Below, piece after piece: positions 1 to 11,310 of a stretch of 64,000 nucleotides of DNA. Origin of the DNA: an uncultured Rhodocyclaceae bacterium. GTDB taxonomy: Bacteria; Pseudomonadota; Gammaproteobacteria; Burkholderiales; Rhodocyclaceae. Below the pieces are notes generated by a model. The model saw only the letters and a program-made list of their open reading frames with translations. It ran no database searches and was not told the DNA's origin. Position 1 is the stretch's first letter, and the number at the start of each line of letters is the position of its first letter. A program made the position numbers and the translations under genes. The stretch lies in the NCBI GenBank assembly GCA_907163225.1, contig OU015322.1:2519001-2583000 (forward strand). Direction: 5' to 3'.

Positions 1-54
1 TTTGGTCGTGCAACACCGGTTGAATTGGAATTTGGCCAGGTCGAAAAAGCCTGA
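1..54 (+). CDS. nusG: NusG C-terminal end (partial)
   Basis: The window opens inside a reading frame that ends at a TGA after 17 residues, FGRATPVELEFGQVEKA. This matches the end of the KOW domain of transcription elongation factor NusG, which links RNA polymerase to Rho or to ribosomal protein S10. Its place directly before rplK is the standard secE-nusG-rplK-rplA order. Only the last codons are visible, so the call rests on this short match plus synteny. Confidence 0.85.
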   Translation, partial: FGRATPVELEFGQVEKA

Positions 55-162
55 CAATTGGTTTTAGGGTAAGTCGAAAGCCCATCGTTTCGGCAAGAGG
101 AGCGTTAGTAGCGAAAGTTGATTTCGTCAAGGCGCGCTATAACTCATCAATTAGGAGCAATT

Positions 163-594
163 ATGGCCAAGAAGATTATTGGTTATATCAAGCTGCAAGT
201 GCCAGCTGGTAAAGCAAATCCGTCGCCCCCTATCGGCCCCGCGTTGGGTCAGCGCGGTCTGAATATTATGGAATTCTGTAAGGCCTTCAATGCCCAGACT
301 CAGGGCGTGGAACCAGGTTTGCCGATTCCTGTTGTCATTACGGCCTTTGCCGACAAGTCTTTCACCTTCGTGATGAAGACGCCGCCGGCCACAATCCTGA
401 TCAAGAAGGCTGCCGGTATCAAGTCCGGTTCCGCCAAGCCGCACACCGACAAAGTTGGCAAGATCACTCGTGCTCAGGCTGAAGAAATTGCCAAGACCAA
501 GATGCCTGACCTTACCGCTGCCGACATGGATGCAGCTGTTCGCACCATCGCTGGTTCCGCCCGTTCCATGGGTATCACGGTAGAGGGTCTCTAA
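163..594 (+). CDS. rplK: 50S ribosomal protein L11
   Basis: This is a 143-residue protein, the usual length for L11, which forms the base of the L7/L12 stalk with 23S rRNA at the GTPase centre. The N-terminal part carries the conserved [16 protein letters not shown] stretch and the C-terminal RNA-binding domain ends in ARSMGI. The frame stays open to a TTG at 118, but the ATG at 163 is preceded by TTAGGAG and gives the family N-terminus [12 protein letters not shown]. It lies 2 nt from rplA in the same transcription unit. Confidence 0.98.
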   Translation: MAKKIIGYIKLQVPAGKANPSPPIGPALGQRGLNIMEFCKAFNAQTQGVEPGLPIPVVITAFADKSFTFVMKTPPATILIKKAAGIKSGSAKPHTDKVGKITRAQAEEIAKTKMPDLTAADMDAAVRTIAGSARSMGITVEGL

Positions 595-596
595 TC

Positions 597-1292
597 ATGG
601 CAAAGCTCACCAAAAAACAAAAAGCTCAAGCTGGCAAGATCGTTGCCATGAAGCTGTATCCGGTTCAGGAGGCGCTTACACTGGCCAAGGAAACCGCTAC
701 GGCCAAGTTCGACGAGTCGATCGACGTTGCCGTTAATCTGGGCGTCGATGCACGCAAATCAGATCAAGTTGTTCGCGGTTCTGTCGTGCTACCGGCTGGT
801 ACCGGCAAGTCTGTTCGAGTTGCTGTTTTCGCCCAGGGCGAAAAAGCTGAAGCAGCCAAGGCTGCCGGCGCTGAAGTTGTCGGTTTCGATGATCTGGCTG
901 CCGAAGTCAAGGCCGGAAATCTGAATTTTGACGTCGTGATCGCAACACCGGATGCAATGAAAATTGTGGGCCAATTGGGTCAGATCCTCGGCCCGCGTGG
1001 TCTGATGCCGAACCCGAAGGTTGGTACGGTAACGATGGATGTCGTTACCGCGGTAAAGAATGCCAAGGCGGGTCAGGTTCAGTACCGTACCGATAAAGCT
1101 GGCATCATTCACGCCACCATTGGTCGTGCATCTTTCTCGATTGAGAGCCTCGAGTCTAATCTGAAGGCGCTGATTGATGCATTGAACAAGGCGAAGCCGG
1201 CTTCTTCCAAGGGTCAGTATCTTCGCAAGGTTGCTGTTGCTGCCACGATGGGCCCTGGCGTTCGCGTCGATCAGGCCACTCTGGTTGGTTAA
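597..1292 (+). CDS. rplA: 50S ribosomal protein L1
   Basis: This 231-residue protein is full length for L1, which binds 23S rRNA at the L1 stalk and takes part in tRNA exit. Conserved signatures are the segment around [15 protein letters not shown] and the ending MGPGVRVD. It starts 2 nt after the rplK stop, so the two are probably translationally coupled. In enterobacteria free L1 represses the rplKA mRNA; an equivalent site was not identified here. Confidence 0.98.
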   Translation: MAKLTKKQKAQAGKIVAMKLYPVQEALTLAKETATAKFDESIDVAVNLGVDARKSDQVVRGSVVLPAGTGKSVRVAVFAQGEKAEAAKAAGAEVVGFDDLAAEVKAGNLNFDVVIATPDAMKIVGQLGQILGPRGLMPNPKVGTVTMDVVTAVKNAKAGQVQYRTDKAGIIHATIGRASFSIESLESNLKALIDALNKAKPASSKGQYLRKVAVAATMGPGVRVDQATLVG

Positions 1293-1520
1293 AAGTACTT
1301 TGGGCTGCCGGTGATTGCCTAGGCGATCACCGGCAGATCGTCAAAGACCGCAGGCGCTTCGGCAACGAGGCTTAATCGCGAAAGCACCCTGCGCAGACGG
1401 TGTCCCAGAACAAGATTTTCTGCTGCCTGGCAACAGGGAGCATAGCTTCTGGTTCAGGTCGCCGTAGGTGCGGCGGGAAATTCTTCCCGTCGTGTTATGA
1501 CTTGAAAGGAGGAAAGACCC
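1293..1520 (+). promoter_or_regulatory. rplA-rplJ spacer: L10-type leader with perfect hairpin
   Basis: These 228 nt between rplA and rplJ hold no gene. An 11-bp perfect inverted repeat, CTGCCGGTGAT at 1305-1315 and ATCACCGGCAG at 1326-1336, encloses a further self-complementary GCCTAGGC; no T-run follows. The rest is rich in purine bulges and GCGAAAGC-like tetraloop sequence and ends in a strong AAAGGAGG Shine-Dalgarno. In many bacteria the L10-(L12)n complex binds the rplJ leader to repress translation. That role here is inferred from position and structure. Confidence 0.6.
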
Positions 1521-2018
1521 GTGGGTCTCAATCTGAACGACAAAAAAGCGGTTGTAGCTGAGGTATCGGCACAAGTGGCCAACGCCCAGACTATCGCGAT
1601 TGCCGAATATCGTGGCATTGAGGTCGGTGACCTTACCGTGCTGCGCAAGAAGGCTCGCGAATCTGGCGTCTATCTGCGTGTGTTGAAGAATACCCTGGTG
1701 CGTCGCGCGGTCGCGGACACTTCGTTCGCTGGCCTGGCTGATCACATGGTCGGTCCGCTAATTTATAGCGTTTCTGCTGACCCCGTGGCGGCCGCGAAGG
1801 TGCTGAGTGACTTCGCTAAAACCAACGACAAATTGGTACTCAAGGCCGGTTCCTATGCCGGCGAGGTGCTCGACAAGGCTGGGTTGCAGGCGCTCGCGTC
1901 CGTCCCGAGCCGAGAAGAGTTGCTCTCCAAGTTGCTGTACGTCATGCAAGCACCGGTCGCCGGCTTCGTCCGTGGTCTGGCTGCTCTGGCTACGCAGCGC
2001 GAAGAAGCTTCCGCTTGA
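1521..2018 (+). CDS. rplJ: 50S ribosomal protein L10
   Basis: L10 (165 aa) anchors L7/L12 dimers to the ribosome stalk base. The N-terminal rRNA-binding domain ([15 protein letters not shown]...) and the C-terminal helix that binds L12 (ending in [18 protein letters not shown]) are both present. The start is a GTG at 1521, chosen because AAAGGAGG stands 9-10 nt upstream and it gives the conserved N-terminus. The long leader before it suggests autogenous control, and rplL follows after 38 nt. Confidence 0.97.
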   Translation: MGLNLNDKKAVVAEVSAQVANAQTIAIAEYRGIEVGDLTVLRKKARESGVYLRVLKNTLVRRAVADTSFAGLADHMVGPLIYSVSADPVAAAKVLSDFAKTNDKLVLKAGSYAGEVLDKAGLQALASVPSREELLSKLLYVMQAPVAGFVRGLAALATQREEASA

Positions 2019-2056
2019 TCCTTACCGCATACGAACTGATTTAGGAGTTTATTGAA

Positions 2057-2431
2057 ATGGCAATTAGCAAAGAAGACATCCTGGAAGCCGTTGGCTCCCT
2101 GACCGTTATGGAACTGAATGACCTGGTTAAGGCATTCGAAGAAAAGTTCGGCGTTTCCGCTGCTGCAGTTGCAGTTGCTGGCCCGGCTGGCGGCGGTGCT
2201 GCCGCTGCCGCTGAAGAGCAGACCGAATTCACCGTTATGCTGACTGGCGCCGGTGATAAGAAGGTTGAAGTGATTAAGGTCGTCCGCGCCGTAACTGGTC
2301 TGGGTCTCAAGGAAGCCAAGGACTTGGTTGATGGTGCGCCCAAGGCCGTTAAGGAAGGTGTTTCCAAGGCTGATGCAGAAGCCCTCAAGAAGCAACTGGA
2401 AGACGCAGGCGCTAAGGTCGAAGTTAAGTAA
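2057..2431 (+). CDS. rplL: 50S ribosomal protein L7/L12
   Basis: This is the 124-residue stalk protein that recruits translational GTPases. Residues 1-30 form the dimerisation domain that binds L10, an Ala/Gly/Pro-rich hinge follows at about 38-53, and the C-terminal domain runs from F58 to K124 with the conserved [24 protein letters not shown] lies upstream of the ATG. The C-terminal domain is the reference for the similarity noted in rpoB about 1.5 kb downstream. Confidence 0.98.
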   Translation: MAISKEDILEAVGSLTVMELNDLVKAFEEKFGVSAAAVAVAGPAGGGAAAAAEEQTEFTVMLTGAGDKKVEVIKVVRAVTGLGLKEAKDLVDGAPKAVKEGVSKADAEALKKQLEDAGAKVEVK

Positions 2432-2447
2432 TCGACGCTTTGCATGC

Positions 2448-2476
2448 GGGCTGGTGGCTTTGCCGCCAGCCCTTTT
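2448..2476 (+). terminator. Attenuating terminator between rplL and rpoB
   Basis: GGGCTGGTGGC (2448-2458) and GCCGCCAGCCC (2462-2472) form an 11-bp stem with one G-U pair and a TTT loop, followed by TTTTG. A partial terminator is known at this position in the E. coli rplJL-rpoBC operon, where it lowers rpoBC expression relative to the ribosomal genes. The short T-tract is consistent with partial read-through. Confidence 0.75.
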
Positions 2477-2532
2477 GTGCTTTGTATGACAGCTTTGATT
2501 CATCAAAAAAACGAACTTGAATAACGCCAGCT

Positions 2533-2593
2533 GGCAAACGCAAATGACATATTCATCCTCCCTTGGTGGGATGGGCTGTCGTTTGCGTTTGCC
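2533..2593 (+). promoter_or_regulatory. Long hairpin in rplL-rpoB spacer, probable RNase III site
   Basis: GGCAAACGCAAATGACA (2533-2549) pairs with TGTCGTTTGCGTTTGCC (2577-2593): 17 bp with a single wobble, closed by a 27-nt loop that can itself fold (CATCC with GGATG). E. coli has an RNase III processing site in this same spacer, and a long uninterrupted duplex is what RNase III recognises. No T-run follows, so it is more likely a processing site than a terminator. Confidence 0.6.
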
Positions 2594-2638
2594 TGTTTTC
2601 TCAGGTTCAACGCTTGATTCCATCCTCACGGAGTTACC

Positions 2639-5600
2639 ATGACTTACTCCTTCACCGAGAAGAAACGCATCCGCAAGAGCTTCGCCAAGCGCGCTAGTGT
2701 GCTGGATGTCCCGTATTTGTTGGCGACCCAGCTGCAGTCTTTCAAAGATTTTTTGCAAGATGAAGTTGCCCCCGAGCGGCGAAAAAATGAAGGTTTGCAA
2801 GCTGCCTTCACGTCGATTTTTCCGATCGTTTCTCATTCAGGTAACGCTCGCCTGGAGTTTGTAAGCTATATGCTGGGTGAGCCGGCATTCGATGTCACTG
2901 AATGTCAACAGCGTGGTCTTACGTTTGCGTCATCGCTTCGGGCGAGAGTTCGTTTGGTCATCATGGATCGCGAGGCCCCTGATACCGTAAAGGAAGTCAA
3001 AGAGCAGGAAGTCTATATGGGCGAGATGCCTTTGATGACGACCAACGGCTCATTTGTAATAAATGGAACCGAGCGTGTAATCGTTTCCCAGTTGCATCGT
3101 TCTCCAGGCGTGTTCTTCGAGCACGATCGCGGCAAAACCCATAGTTCAGGCAAATTGCTGTTCTCCGCGCGTGTTATTCCTTATCGCGGCTCTTGGCTTG
3201 ATTTTGAATTTGATCCGAAGGACACCTTGTTTTTCCGTGTTGACCGTCGCCGAAAGATGCCGGTTACGACCCTGCTCAAGGCGATCGGAATGTCATCCGA
3301 GGAGATACTGTCGCAGTTCTTCGAGTTCGATACGTTCCTGCTTTCAAAGGACAAAATTGAATTTACGTTGGTTCCCGAGCGTTTGCGCGGTGAAGTGGCT
3401 CGATTTGATTTCGTCGCACCGGATGGCACGGTTATTGTGGCGAAAGACAAGCGGATCACTGCCAGGCACATCCGAGATATTGGATCCGCAGCTATTAAGC
3501 AGATCGCTGTTCCGGAAGAATTTTTGATTGGTCGTGTCATTGCCAAGAACACGATCGACAAGTCGACTGGCGAGGTGATTGCCAATGCCAACGATGAAAT
3601 TACCGAGACCTTGCTCGCTAAATTGCGAGAGTCTGAGATTTTCACGATTGAAACGCTCTACACAAATGAACTGGATCGCGGGTCGTTTATTTCGAATACC
3701 CTGCGTGCAGATGAAACCGCTACCCGCCAAGCTGCACGGGTAGCCATTTATCGCATGATGCGTCCGGGCGAACCGCCGACGGAAGAGGCTGTTGAAATTC
3801 TTTTCAACGGGTTGTTCTATTCGGATGAGCGCTATGATCTGTCCGGCGTAGGACGCATGAAATTCAATCGGCGTCTGACCCGTCCGGATGTCATCGAATA
3901 CAAATTGATGCTAAAAGGCTTGGCTTCCAAGGCTGAAGCTGCCTTGAAAAATCTTGCTGAAGCCTCCGGCTTTGCCTTTTCGGCGATACAGGATCTGGTT
4001 GGGTTGATGCCTTTCGGCGCGCGCGCCATGGTTGAAAACGTGACCTTGGCCGAAGCTGAAACGCTGGCTGCCAAAATCAAGCCACTCGGCGCAAATATAG
4101 AAGTACGCGAGCAATTGACACTGTCGCCGCGCGATATCGTTGAAGTGATCAAGATCCTCGTTGAGTTGCGCAATGGCCGTGGTGAAATTGATGACATCGA
4201 TCACTTGGGAAATCGCCGAGTTCGATCGGTTGGCGAATTGGCCGAAAATCAGTTCCGGGCCGGCCTCGTTCGTGTTGAGCGTGCAGTCAAGGAGCGTTTG
4301 TCGCAAGCTGAGTCTGACAATCTGATGCCGCATGACCTGATCAACGCAAAGCCGATCAGTGCTGCGATCAAAGAGTTTTTTGGCTCGAGTCAGCTGTCGC
4401 AGTTCATGGATCAAACCAACCCGCTTTCCGAGATTACACACAAGCGTCGTGTATCGGCTCTTGGGCCAGGCGGTCTGACCCGGGAGCGCGCCGGATTCGA
4501 AGTCCGAGACGTGCATCCGACCCACTACGGACGTGTTTGTCCAATCGAAACGCCGGAAGGCCCGAATATCGGTCTGATCAACTCTCTGGCTTTGTTCGCT
4601 CGCGTCAATAGCTATGGTTTCATTGAAACCGCTTACCGCAAGGTGGTCGATAGCAAGGTAACTGACCAGATCGAATATCTGTCAGCCATTGAGGAGGGTA
4701 ACTACGTTGTTGCTCAGGCCAACGCCTCGCTGGTTGACGGCCGTCTGTCCGATGACCTTGTTACTTGCCGTGAAAGAGGCGAAACCATTCTGGCCGAGCC
4801 GTCACGCGTTCAGTACATGGACGTGGCCCCGGGTCAGATCGTTTCCGTTGCAGCCTCGCTGATTCCGTTCCTTGAGCACGATGACGCGAACCGCGCCTTG
4901 ATGGGCGCCAACATGCAACGTCAGGCGGTTCCTTGTCTGCGTCCGGAAAAGCCGCTGGTAGGCACCGGCATTGAGCGTACTGTTGCGGTCGACTCCGGTA
5001 CGGCAGTGGTAGCTCTGCGCGGTGGCAAGGTTGACTATGTCGATGCGGGTCGTGTCGTGGTTCGCGTCAATGATGACGAAGCCATCGCTGGCGAAGTTGG
5101 CGTCGATATCTATAATTTGGTCAAGTACACCCGTTCGAACCAGAACACCAATATCAACCAGCGTCCGATGGTTCGAGTTGGTGACCACATCGCCAAGGGT
5201 GACGTGGTGGCCGATGGTGCCTCGACTGACAAGGGCGAACTGGCGCTGGGCCAAAACATGCTGATCGCCTTCATGCCTTGGAACGGCTACAACTTCGAAG
5301 ACTCGATTCTGATCTCCGAACGCGTTGTGGCCGAAGACCGTTACACCTCAATTCACATCGAGGAACTGACGGTTGTCGCTCGCGACACCAAGCTTGGTCC
5401 TGAAGAAATTACGCGTGATATCGCATCGCTGGGTGAGTCCCAACTTTCCAGGTTGGATGATTCCGGTATTGTCTATATTGGTGCTGAGGTTGAAGCCGCT
5501 GACGTCCTGGTTGGTAAGGTCACGCCCAAGGGTGAAACCCAGCTGACGCCGGAAGAAAAGCTTTTGCGTGCCATCTTCGGTGAAAAAGCTTCCGATGTTA

Positions 5601-6919
5601 AGGATACCTCACTGCGCGTACCATCCGGTATCGCCGGCACGGTCATCGACGTTCAAGTGTTTACCCGCGAAGGTATCGAGCGCGACAAGCGCGCCCAATC
5701 GATCATCGACGAGCATCTGCGGCATTACAAACTTGATCTCGCCGACCAGATGCGTATTGTAGAACGCGACGCTTTTGCTCGTGTCGAACGCCTGATCCTT
5801 GGCAAAAAGGCCAATGGCGGTCCGAAGAAGCTAGCCAAGGGTTCAGTGCTCGAGAAGGAGTATCTTGACGGCATGGATCCGCATCATTGGTTCGATATTC
5901 GCCTTGCCGACGATGAGGTCGCCCAGCAACTGGAGCAGGTCAAGGATGGTCTGGAGCAAGCTCGCAAGGACTTCGATATTGCTTTCGAAGGCAAGCGCAA
6001 GAAGCTGACTCAGGGCGACGAACTGCCGCCTGGCGTCCAGAAGATGGTCAAGGTCTACGTTGCTGTGAAGCGTCGTCTGCAGCCGGGTGACAAGATGGCC
6101 GGTCGTCACGGTAACAAGGGTGTTGTATCCCGCATCCTGCCGGTTGAAGACATGCCGCACATGGAAGATGGTAGCCCGGTTGATATCGTGCTGAACCCGC
6201 TGGGTGTGCCATCACGGATGAACGTTGGTCAGATTCTTGAGGTTCACCTCGGTCTTGCCGCCAAGGGTCTTGGTCATAAGATTGGCGCCATGTTGCGCGC
6301 CCAATCCAGCGCCAAGGAAGTCCGTGGTTTCCTCGACCAGATATACAACTCCAGCGGCAAGGCGGAAAATCTCGAAGAGTTGAACGACACTGAAGTCCTC
6401 GAGATGGCCGGCAACCTGACCAATGGCGTGCCGTTCGCAACGCCGGTGTTCGACGGTGCCAAGGAAGAGGAAATCAAGGCCATGCTGGCGATGGCGGGTA
6501 TGCCGTCCTCCGGTCAAATGACTCTGTTCGATGGCCGCACTGGTGAGGCATTTGAGCGTCAGGTGACGGTTGGCTACATGCACTACTTGAAGCTGCATCA
6601 CCTCGTTGACGACAAGATGCACGCCCGTTCGACCGGTCCGTACTCGCTGGTTACCCAGCAGCCGCTGGGTGGCAAGGCGCAGTTCGGTGGTCAGCGTTTC
6701 GGTGAAATGGAAGTGTGGGCGCTCGAAGCCTATGGCGCATCCTATGTGCTGCAGGAAATGCTGACCGTGAAGTCCGACGACGTGAATGGTCGTACCAAGG
6801 TGTACGAAAACATCGTCAAGGGCGAGCACAGGATCGATGCCGGCATGCCGGAGTCCTTCAATGTGCTGGTCAAGGAAATTCGTTCGCTGGCGATCGATAT
6901 CGATCTGGAACGTTACTGA
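2639..6919 (+). CDS. rpoB: DNA-directed RNA polymerase subunit beta
   Basis: At 1426 residues this is longer than E. coli RpoB (1342 aa). The catalytic-core motifs are intact: the rifampicin-pocket segment [12 protein letters not shown] followed by [14 protein letters not shown] with no classical resistance change, the [11 protein letters not shown] region, and the C-terminal [24 protein letters not shown] clamp-binding part. Much of the extra length is an insert between GRMKFNRRL and [19 protein letters not shown], described separately, which resembles the L7/L12 C-terminal domain. The ATG at 2639 has CGGAG upstream. rpoC follows after 21 nt. Confidence 0.98.
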   Translation: MTYSFTEKKRIRKSFAKRASVLDVPYLLATQLQSFKDFLQDEVAPERRKNEGLQAAFTSIFPIVSHSGNARLEFVSYMLGEPAFDVTECQQRGLTFASSLRARVRLVIMDREAPDTVKEVKEQEVYMGEMPLMTTNGSFVINGTERVIVSQLHRSPGVFFEHDRGKTHSSGKLLFSARVIPYRGSWLDFEFDPKDTLFFRVDRRRKMPVTTLLKAIGMSSEEILSQFFEFDTFLLSKDKIEFTLVPERLRGEVARFDFVAPDGTVIVAKDKRITARHIRDIGSAAIKQIAVPEEFLIGRVIAKNTIDKSTGEVIANANDEITETLLAKLRESEIFTIETLYTNELDRGSFISNTLRADETATRQAARVAIYRMMRPGEPPTEEAVEILFNGLFYSDERYDLSGVGRMKFNRRLTRPDVIEYKLMLKGLASKAEAALKNLAEASGFAFSAIQDLVGLMPFGARAMVENVTLAEAETLAAKIKPLGANIEVREQLTLSPRDIVEVIKILVELRNGRGEIDDIDHLGNRRVRSVGELAENQFRAGLVRVERAVKERLSQAESDNLMPHDLINAKPISAAIKEFFGSSQLSQFMDQTNPLSEITHKRRVSALGPGGLTRERAGFEVRDVHPTHYGRVCPIETPEGPNIGLINSLALFARVNSYGFIETAYRKVVDSKVTDQIEYLSAIEEGNYVVAQANASLVDGRLSDDLVTCRERGETILAEPSRVQYMDVAPGQIVSVAASLIPFLEHDDANRALMGANMQRQAVPCLRPEKPLVGTGIERTVAVDSGTAVVALRGGKVDYVDAGRVVVRVNDDEAIAGEVGVDIYNLVKYTRSNQNTNINQRPMVRVGDHIAKGDVVADGASTDKGELALGQNMLIAFMPWNGYNFEDSILISERVVAEDRYTSIHIEELTVVARDTKLGPEEITRDIASLGESQLSRLDDSGIVYIGAEVEAADVLVGKVTPKGETQLTPEEKLLRAIFGEKASDVKDTSLRVPSGIAGTVIDVQVFTREGIERDKRAQSIIDEHLRHYKLDLADQMRIVERDAFARVERLILGKKANGGPKKLAKGSVLEKEYLDGMDPHHWFDIRLADDEVAQQLEQVKDGLEQARKDFDIAFEGKRKKLTQGDELPPGVQKMVKVYVAVKRRLQPGDKMAGRHGNKGVVSRILPVEDMPHMEDGSPVDIVLNPLGVPSRMNVGQILEVHLGLAAKGLGHKIGAMLRAQSSAKEVRGFLDQIYNSSGKAENLEELNDTEVLEMAGNLTNGVPFATPVFDGAKEEEIKAMLAMAGMPSSGQMTLFDGRTGEAFERQVTVGYMHYLKLHHLVDDKMHARSTGPYSLVTQQPLGGKAQFGGQRFGEMEVWALEAYGASYVLQEMLTVKSDDVNGRTKVYENIVKGEHRIDAGMPESFNVLVKEIRSLAIDIDLERY
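3899..4108 (+). other. L7/L12 C-terminal-domain-like insertion inside RpoB
   Basis: RpoB residues 421-490 begin [11 protein letters not shown] and end PLGANIEVR. They align with L7/L12 residues 58-124 ([11 protein letters not shown] ... DAGAKVEVK) with one 3-residue gap; I count 21 identities in 67 aligned positions, including the shared DLV, the proline after it and the closing G-A-x-[IV]-E-V. The segment lies between the lobe sequence GRMKFNRR and the conserved [21 protein letters not shown], where E. coli has only about 20 residues. The homology is inferred from alignment by eye. Confidence 0.75.
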
Positions 6920-6940
6920 TTTAGGGCTGGGAGATAAACG

Positions 6941-9900
6941 ATGAAAGCATTGCTCGATCTATTCAAGCAGGTAACAGCGGAAGAGGAATTTGACGCGATT
7001 ACCATTGGTCTCGCCTCGCCCGAAAAGATCCGTTCCTGGTCCTACGGTGAAGTCAAGAAGCCTGAGACGATCAACTACCGTACTTTCAAGCCGGAACGTG
7101 ACGGCCTGTTCTGCGCCAAGATTTTTGGCCCGATCAAGGATTACGAGTGCTTGTGCGGGAAATACAAGCGTCTCAAGCATCGTGGTGTGATCTGCGAGAA
7201 GTGCGGCGTTGAAGTGACGCTTGCCAAGGTTCGTCGTGACCGTATGGGTCACATCGAACTGGCCTCGCCGACCGCTCACATCTGGTTCCTGAAGTCCTTG
7301 CCGTCCCGCCTAGGCATGGTGCTCGATATGACGCTGCGCGATATTGAGCGCGTCCTGTACTTCGAGGCCTATGTCGTGACTGATCCAGGCATGGTCAGCA
7401 ACCTTCAGCGCGCCCAGTTGCTCACTGAAGAGCAGTATCTGGAGATGATGGAAGAGCATGGTGACGAGTTCGTTGCCTTCATGGGCGCCGAAGGCATCCG
7501 TGAACTGCTGCGCAATCTTGACCTCAATAGCGAAGTCGAATCGCTGCGCGCTGAGCTCGAAGTCACCGGATCTGAAGCCAAGAACAAGAAGCTCGCCAAG
7601 CGTCTAAAGATCCTCGAAGGTTTCCAGAAATCCGGCATCAAGCCGGATTGGATGATCCTCGAGGTGCTGCCTGTGTTGCCGCCGGATTTGCGTCCGCTGG
7701 TGCCGCTGGATGGCGGTCGCTTTGCGACTTCCGACCTGAACGACCTGTATCGCCGCGTGATCAATCGGAACAACCGTCTGAAGCGTCTGCTTGAGCTGAA
7801 GGCCCCGGAAATTATCGTCCGCAACGAAAAGCGCATGTTGCAGGAGTCCGTTGACTCCCTGCTCGATAACGGTCGTCGCGGCAAGGCCATGACCGGCGCC
7901 AACAAGCGTCCGCTCAAGTCGCTGGCCGACATGATCAAAGGCAAGGGCGGTCGTTTCCGTCAGAACTTGCTCGGTAAGCGCGTCGACTACTCTGGCCGTT
8001 CGGTCATCGTGGTTGGTCCCCAGCTTAAGCTGCATCAGTGCGGCCTGCCCAAGTTGATGGCGCTGGAACTCTTCAAGCCTTTCATCTTCCACAAGCTGGA
8101 AGTGCTCGGCTACGCTACGACCATCAAGCAAGCCAAGAAGATGGTCGAAAGCCAGGAACCGGTGGTCTGGGACATCCTTGAAGATGTCATCCGCGAACAT
8201 CCCGTCATGCTCAACCGCGCCCCGACCCTGCACCGTCTGGGTATCCAGGCGTTTGAACCGACCCTGATCGAAGGCAAGGCCATCCAGCTACACCCGCTTG
8301 TCTGCGCTGCTTTCAACGCTGACTTCGACGGCGACCAGATGGCCGTTCACGTTCCGCTGTCGCTCGAGGCGCAGATGGAAGCCCGCACCCTCATGCTGGC
8401 CTCAAATAACGTTCTATCGCCCGCCAACGGCCAGCCGATCATCGTGCCGTCGCAGGATATCGTGCTTGGTCTGTACTATGCGACCCGGGAGAAAATCAAC
8501 GGTAGGGGCGAGGGGATGTACTTCGCCGATACCAACGAGATTGAGCGCGCGATGGCGGCCGGCCAGCTTGACGTGCACTCGCGTATCTCGGTGCGTCTCA
8601 AGCAGTATGACGCTGCTGCGGTCGACGGGGAATTTGTTGAAAAAATGGTGCGCGTCGAAACGACCGCCGGCCGAGCTCTGCTCTCCAAGATTCTGCCAAA
8701 GGGCCTGCCGTTCAAGGCGATTGACCGCGCCCTAAAGAAGAAGGAAATCTCGAAGCTTATCGACGAGTCCTTCCGTCGTTGTGGCCTGAAGGAAACGGTG
8801 GTCTTTGCCGACAAGCTGATGCAGAACGGCTACGCACTTGCCACTCGCGCCGGTATTTCCTTCTGTTCCGACGACATGCGTGTTCCCGCCAAGAAGTACG
8901 AAATCATTGCCGAAGCCGAAGCTGAGGTTAAGGAAATCGAGACGCAGTACACCAATGGTCTGGTAACCAACGGAGAACGCTACAACAAGGTCGTCGATAT
9001 CTGGGGCCGCACCGGCGACCAGGTTGCCAAAGTTATGATGGACGAGCTCGGGCACGAAGAAACTGTCGACCGCCACGGCAAGAAGGTCAAGCAGGATTCC
9101 TTCAATTCCATCTACATGATGGCTGACTCCGGCGCCCGCGGCTCCGCAGCCCAGATTCGTCAGCTGGCCGGAATGCGCGGCCTGATGGCCAAGCCGGACG
9201 GCTCTATTATTGAAACACCGATTACCACCAACTTCCGCGAAGGCCTGAACGTTCTCCAGTACTTCATCTCGACCCACGGTGCCCGAAAAGGCCTAGCCGA
9301 TACAGCACTAAAGACGGCTAATTCCGGTTACCTGACGCGCCGTCTGGTCGACGTGACGCAGGACTTGGTCATTACCGAAGATGACTGCGGCACTCGCAAT
9401 GGTTTTGTCGTCAAGGCCCTGGTCGAAGGCGGCGAAGTTATCGAAGCGCTGCGTGAGCGAATTCTCGGTCGTGTTGTCGTCGACGATCTGGTCGATCCGG
9501 AAACCCAGGAATCCGTGATCTTCGCTGGCACCATGCTAGACGAAGACTTGGTTGATCTGATTGACAAGCTCGGCATCGACGAAGTCAAAGTTCGCACACC
9601 GCTAACCTGCGACACGCGCTATGGCCTGTGCGCCCAATGTTACGGTCGCGATCTTGGCCGAGGCACGATGGTCAACGCCGGTGAGGCGGTCGGTGTTATC
9701 GCCGCCCAGTCGATCGGAGAGCCAGGTACCCAGTTGACCATGCGTACTTTCCACGTTGGTGGTGCTGCTTCTCGTGCTGCGGTGGCGGATAAGGTTGAGG
9801 GTAAATCAGCGGGTACCGTGCGATATACGGCGAACATGCGCTATGTAACCAGCGCCAAGGGCGAAAAAGTTGTCATTTCCCGCTCCGGAGAAGTGTTGGT

Positions 9901-11152
9901 TACGGACGATCATGGTCGCGAGAGAGAGCGTCACAAGGTTCCCTATGGCGCGACCCTGTCTGTCGACGAGGGCAAAGTTGTCAAGGCCGGCGCCAAGCTG
10001 GCTGTTTGGGATCCCCATACCCGCCCGATTGTTACCGAGTATGCTGGTACCGTCCGCTTCGAAAACGTTGAAGAGGGTGTAACCGTAGCCAAACAGGTGG
10101 ATGATGTGACCGGTCTTTCTACGCTGGTCGTGATCGATCACAAACGCGGGGGCAAAGCGGCCGTCAAAGGCCTTCGTCCGGTCGTCAAACTTCTTGATGA
10201 AGCGGGCCAGGAAGTCCGGGTTGCGGGCAGCGATCACACTGTATCGATCGCCTTCCAGGTTGGATCGATTATTTCCGTGCTGGATGGCCAGCAGGTAGGT
10301 GTCGGCGATGTTTTGGCGCGTATGCCGCAAGAGTCGGCTAAAACCAGGGACATTACGGGTGGTTTGCCCCGAGTCGCCGAGCTTTTCGAGGCGCGTACCC
10401 CAAAAGATGCCTCCGTATTGGCCGAATACACCGGCACGATTGGTTTCGGTAAGGATACAAAGGGTAAGCAGCGCCTGATTATTACTGACCTCGATGGCAC
10501 TACGCATGAGTATCTGATCCCCAAGGACAAGCATGTCCTGGTTCACGACGGTCAAGTGGTCAACAAGGGTGAAAAAATTGTTGAAGGCGCACCTGATCCC
10601 CACGATATTCTGCGCTTAAAGGGTGTCGAAGAGTTGGCTCGCTATATCACTGACGAAGTTCAGGACGTTTATCGTTTGCAAGGCGTAAAAATTAACGACA
10701 AGCACATTGAAGTAATTGTGCGTCAGATGTTGCGCCGTGTAGCGATTACTGACCCGGGTGATACCAAGTTCATTAAATCTGAGCAGGTAGAGCGCGCAGA
10801 ACTATTGGCTGAGAACGATTCCGCTGTTGCTAACGGAAAGCTGCCGGCCAACTTTGACCATATGCTATTGGGTATTACCAAAGCTTCTTTGTCGACAGAT
10901 TCGTTTATTTCCGCGGCATCTTTCCAGGAAACAACGCGCGTGCTGACTGAGGCTGCCATTATGGGTAAGCGCGACGAACTCCGTGGTCTCAAGGAAAACG
11001 TTATCGTTGGTCGACTTATTCCTGCGGGTACCGGCATGGCCTACCACCGTAGCCGGAAGGTGCAGTCGGTTGGTGAAGATGTCGTGGCTACCCATCCAGG
11101 TGACGAGGTTGTTGCTGAAAATGCCACACAGAGGGCTGATCAGGGTCTGTAA
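6941..11152 (+). CDS. rpoC: DNA-directed RNA polymerase subunit beta'
   Basis: At 1403 residues it is close to the E. coli length (1407). Zinc-site cysteines C70, C72, C85 and C88 are in place, and the catalytic NADFDGD covers residues 459-465, with D461, D463 and D465 as the Mg2+ ligands. The second zinc site ([15 protein letters not shown]) and the C-terminal [21 protein letters not shown] segment are present. The start has GGGAG upstream. It is co-transcribed with rpoB. Confidence 0.98.
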   Translation: MKALLDLFKQVTAEEEFDAITIGLASPEKIRSWSYGEVKKPETINYRTFKPERDGLFCAKIFGPIKDYECLCGKYKRLKHRGVICEKCGVEVTLAKVRRDRMGHIELASPTAHIWFLKSLPSRLGMVLDMTLRDIERVLYFEAYVVTDPGMVSNLQRAQLLTEEQYLEMMEEHGDEFVAFMGAEGIRELLRNLDLNSEVESLRAELEVTGSEAKNKKLAKRLKILEGFQKSGIKPDWMILEVLPVLPPDLRPLVPLDGGRFATSDLNDLYRRVINRNNRLKRLLELKAPEIIVRNEKRMLQESVDSLLDNGRRGKAMTGANKRPLKSLADMIKGKGGRFRQNLLGKRVDYSGRSVIVVGPQLKLHQCGLPKLMALELFKPFIFHKLEVLGYATTIKQAKKMVESQEPVVWDILEDVIREHPVMLNRAPTLHRLGIQAFEPTLIEGKAIQLHPLVCAAFNADFDGDQMAVHVPLSLEAQMEARTLMLASNNVLSPANGQPIIVPSQDIVLGLYYATREKINGRGEGMYFADTNEIERAMAAGQLDVHSRISVRLKQYDAAAVDGEFVEKMVRVETTAGRALLSKILPKGLPFKAIDRALKKKEISKLIDESFRRCGLKETVVFADKLMQNGYALATRAGISFCSDDMRVPAKKYEIIAEAEAEVKEIETQYTNGLVTNGERYNKVVDIWGRTGDQVAKVMMDELGHEETVDRHGKKVKQDSFNSIYMMADSGARGSAAQIRQLAGMRGLMAKPDGSIIETPITTNFREGLNVLQYFISTHGARKGLADTALKTANSGYLTRRLVDVTQDLVITEDDCGTRNGFVVKALVEGGEVIEALRERILGRVVVDDLVDPETQESVIFAGTMLDEDLVDLIDKLGIDEVKVRTPLTCDTRYGLCAQCYGRDLGRGTMVNAGEAVGVIAAQSIGEPGTQLTMRTFHVGGAASRAAVADKVEGKSAGTVRYTANMRYVTSAKGEKVVISRSGEVLVTDDHGRERERHKVPYGATLSVDEGKVVKAGAKLAVWDPHTRPIVTEYAGTVRFENVEEGVTVAKQVDDVTGLSTLVVIDHKRGGKAAVKGLRPVVKLLDEAGQEVRVAGSDHTVSIAFQVGSIISVLDGQQVGVGDVLARMPQESAKTRDITGGLPRVAELFEARTPKDASVLAEYTGTIGFGKDTKGKQRLIITDLDGTTHEYLIPKDKHVLVHDGQVVNKGEKIVEGAPDPHDILRLKGVEELARYITDEVQDVYRLQGVKINDKHIEVIVRQMLRRVAITDPGDTKFIKSEQVERAELLAENDSAVANGKLPANFDHMLLGITKASLSTDSFISAASFQETTRVLTEAAIMGKRDELRGLKENVIVGRLIPAGTGMAYHRSRKVQSVGEDVVATHPGDEVVAENATQRADQGL

Positions 11153-11162
11153 GTCTGTTAGC

Positions 11163-11206
11163 AACCCTCGTGTCTCGTTGACATGAGGGTTGATCGGCCA
11201 TAGAAT
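11163..11206 (+). promoter_or_regulatory. Promoter of the rpsL (str) operon overlapping a hairpin
   Basis: TTGACA at 11178-11183, a 17-nt spacer and TAGAAT at 11201-11206 form a near-consensus sigma-70 promoter about 105 nt before rpsL. The -35 box overlaps an 11-bp hairpin (AACCCTCGTGT 11163-11173 with ACATGAGGGTT 11181-11191, one G-U pair), which would form at the end of the rpoC transcript but lacks a T-run. The str operon is therefore probably transcribed on its own as well as by read-through from rpoC. Confidence 0.7.
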
Positions 11207-11310
11207 TTATGGTCTTTGTCGGCGGAGGCTAATCATTGTCTCCGCTTTGGATAACAAAATAGCCGTCGTGCATCGGCATGTCGATGCCCGGCCGTTGAAG
11301 GAAGTTTGAT

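Noticed and set aside
138-143. TATAAC upstream of rplK as a -10 element
   Set aside because: The nearest TTGATT gives a spacer of only 14 nt and no better -35 is found; rplK is probably read from the nusG transcript.
1853-2836. Long - strand open frames across rplL, rpoB and other ribosomal genes
   Set aside because: They lie antisense to strongly conserved genes, have no ribosome sites or recognisable domains, and are explained by codon bias on the coding strand.
2639-6919. Possible rifampicin-resistance changes in rpoB
   Set aside because: The pocket segment ([26 protein letters not shown]) reads as the sensitive form.
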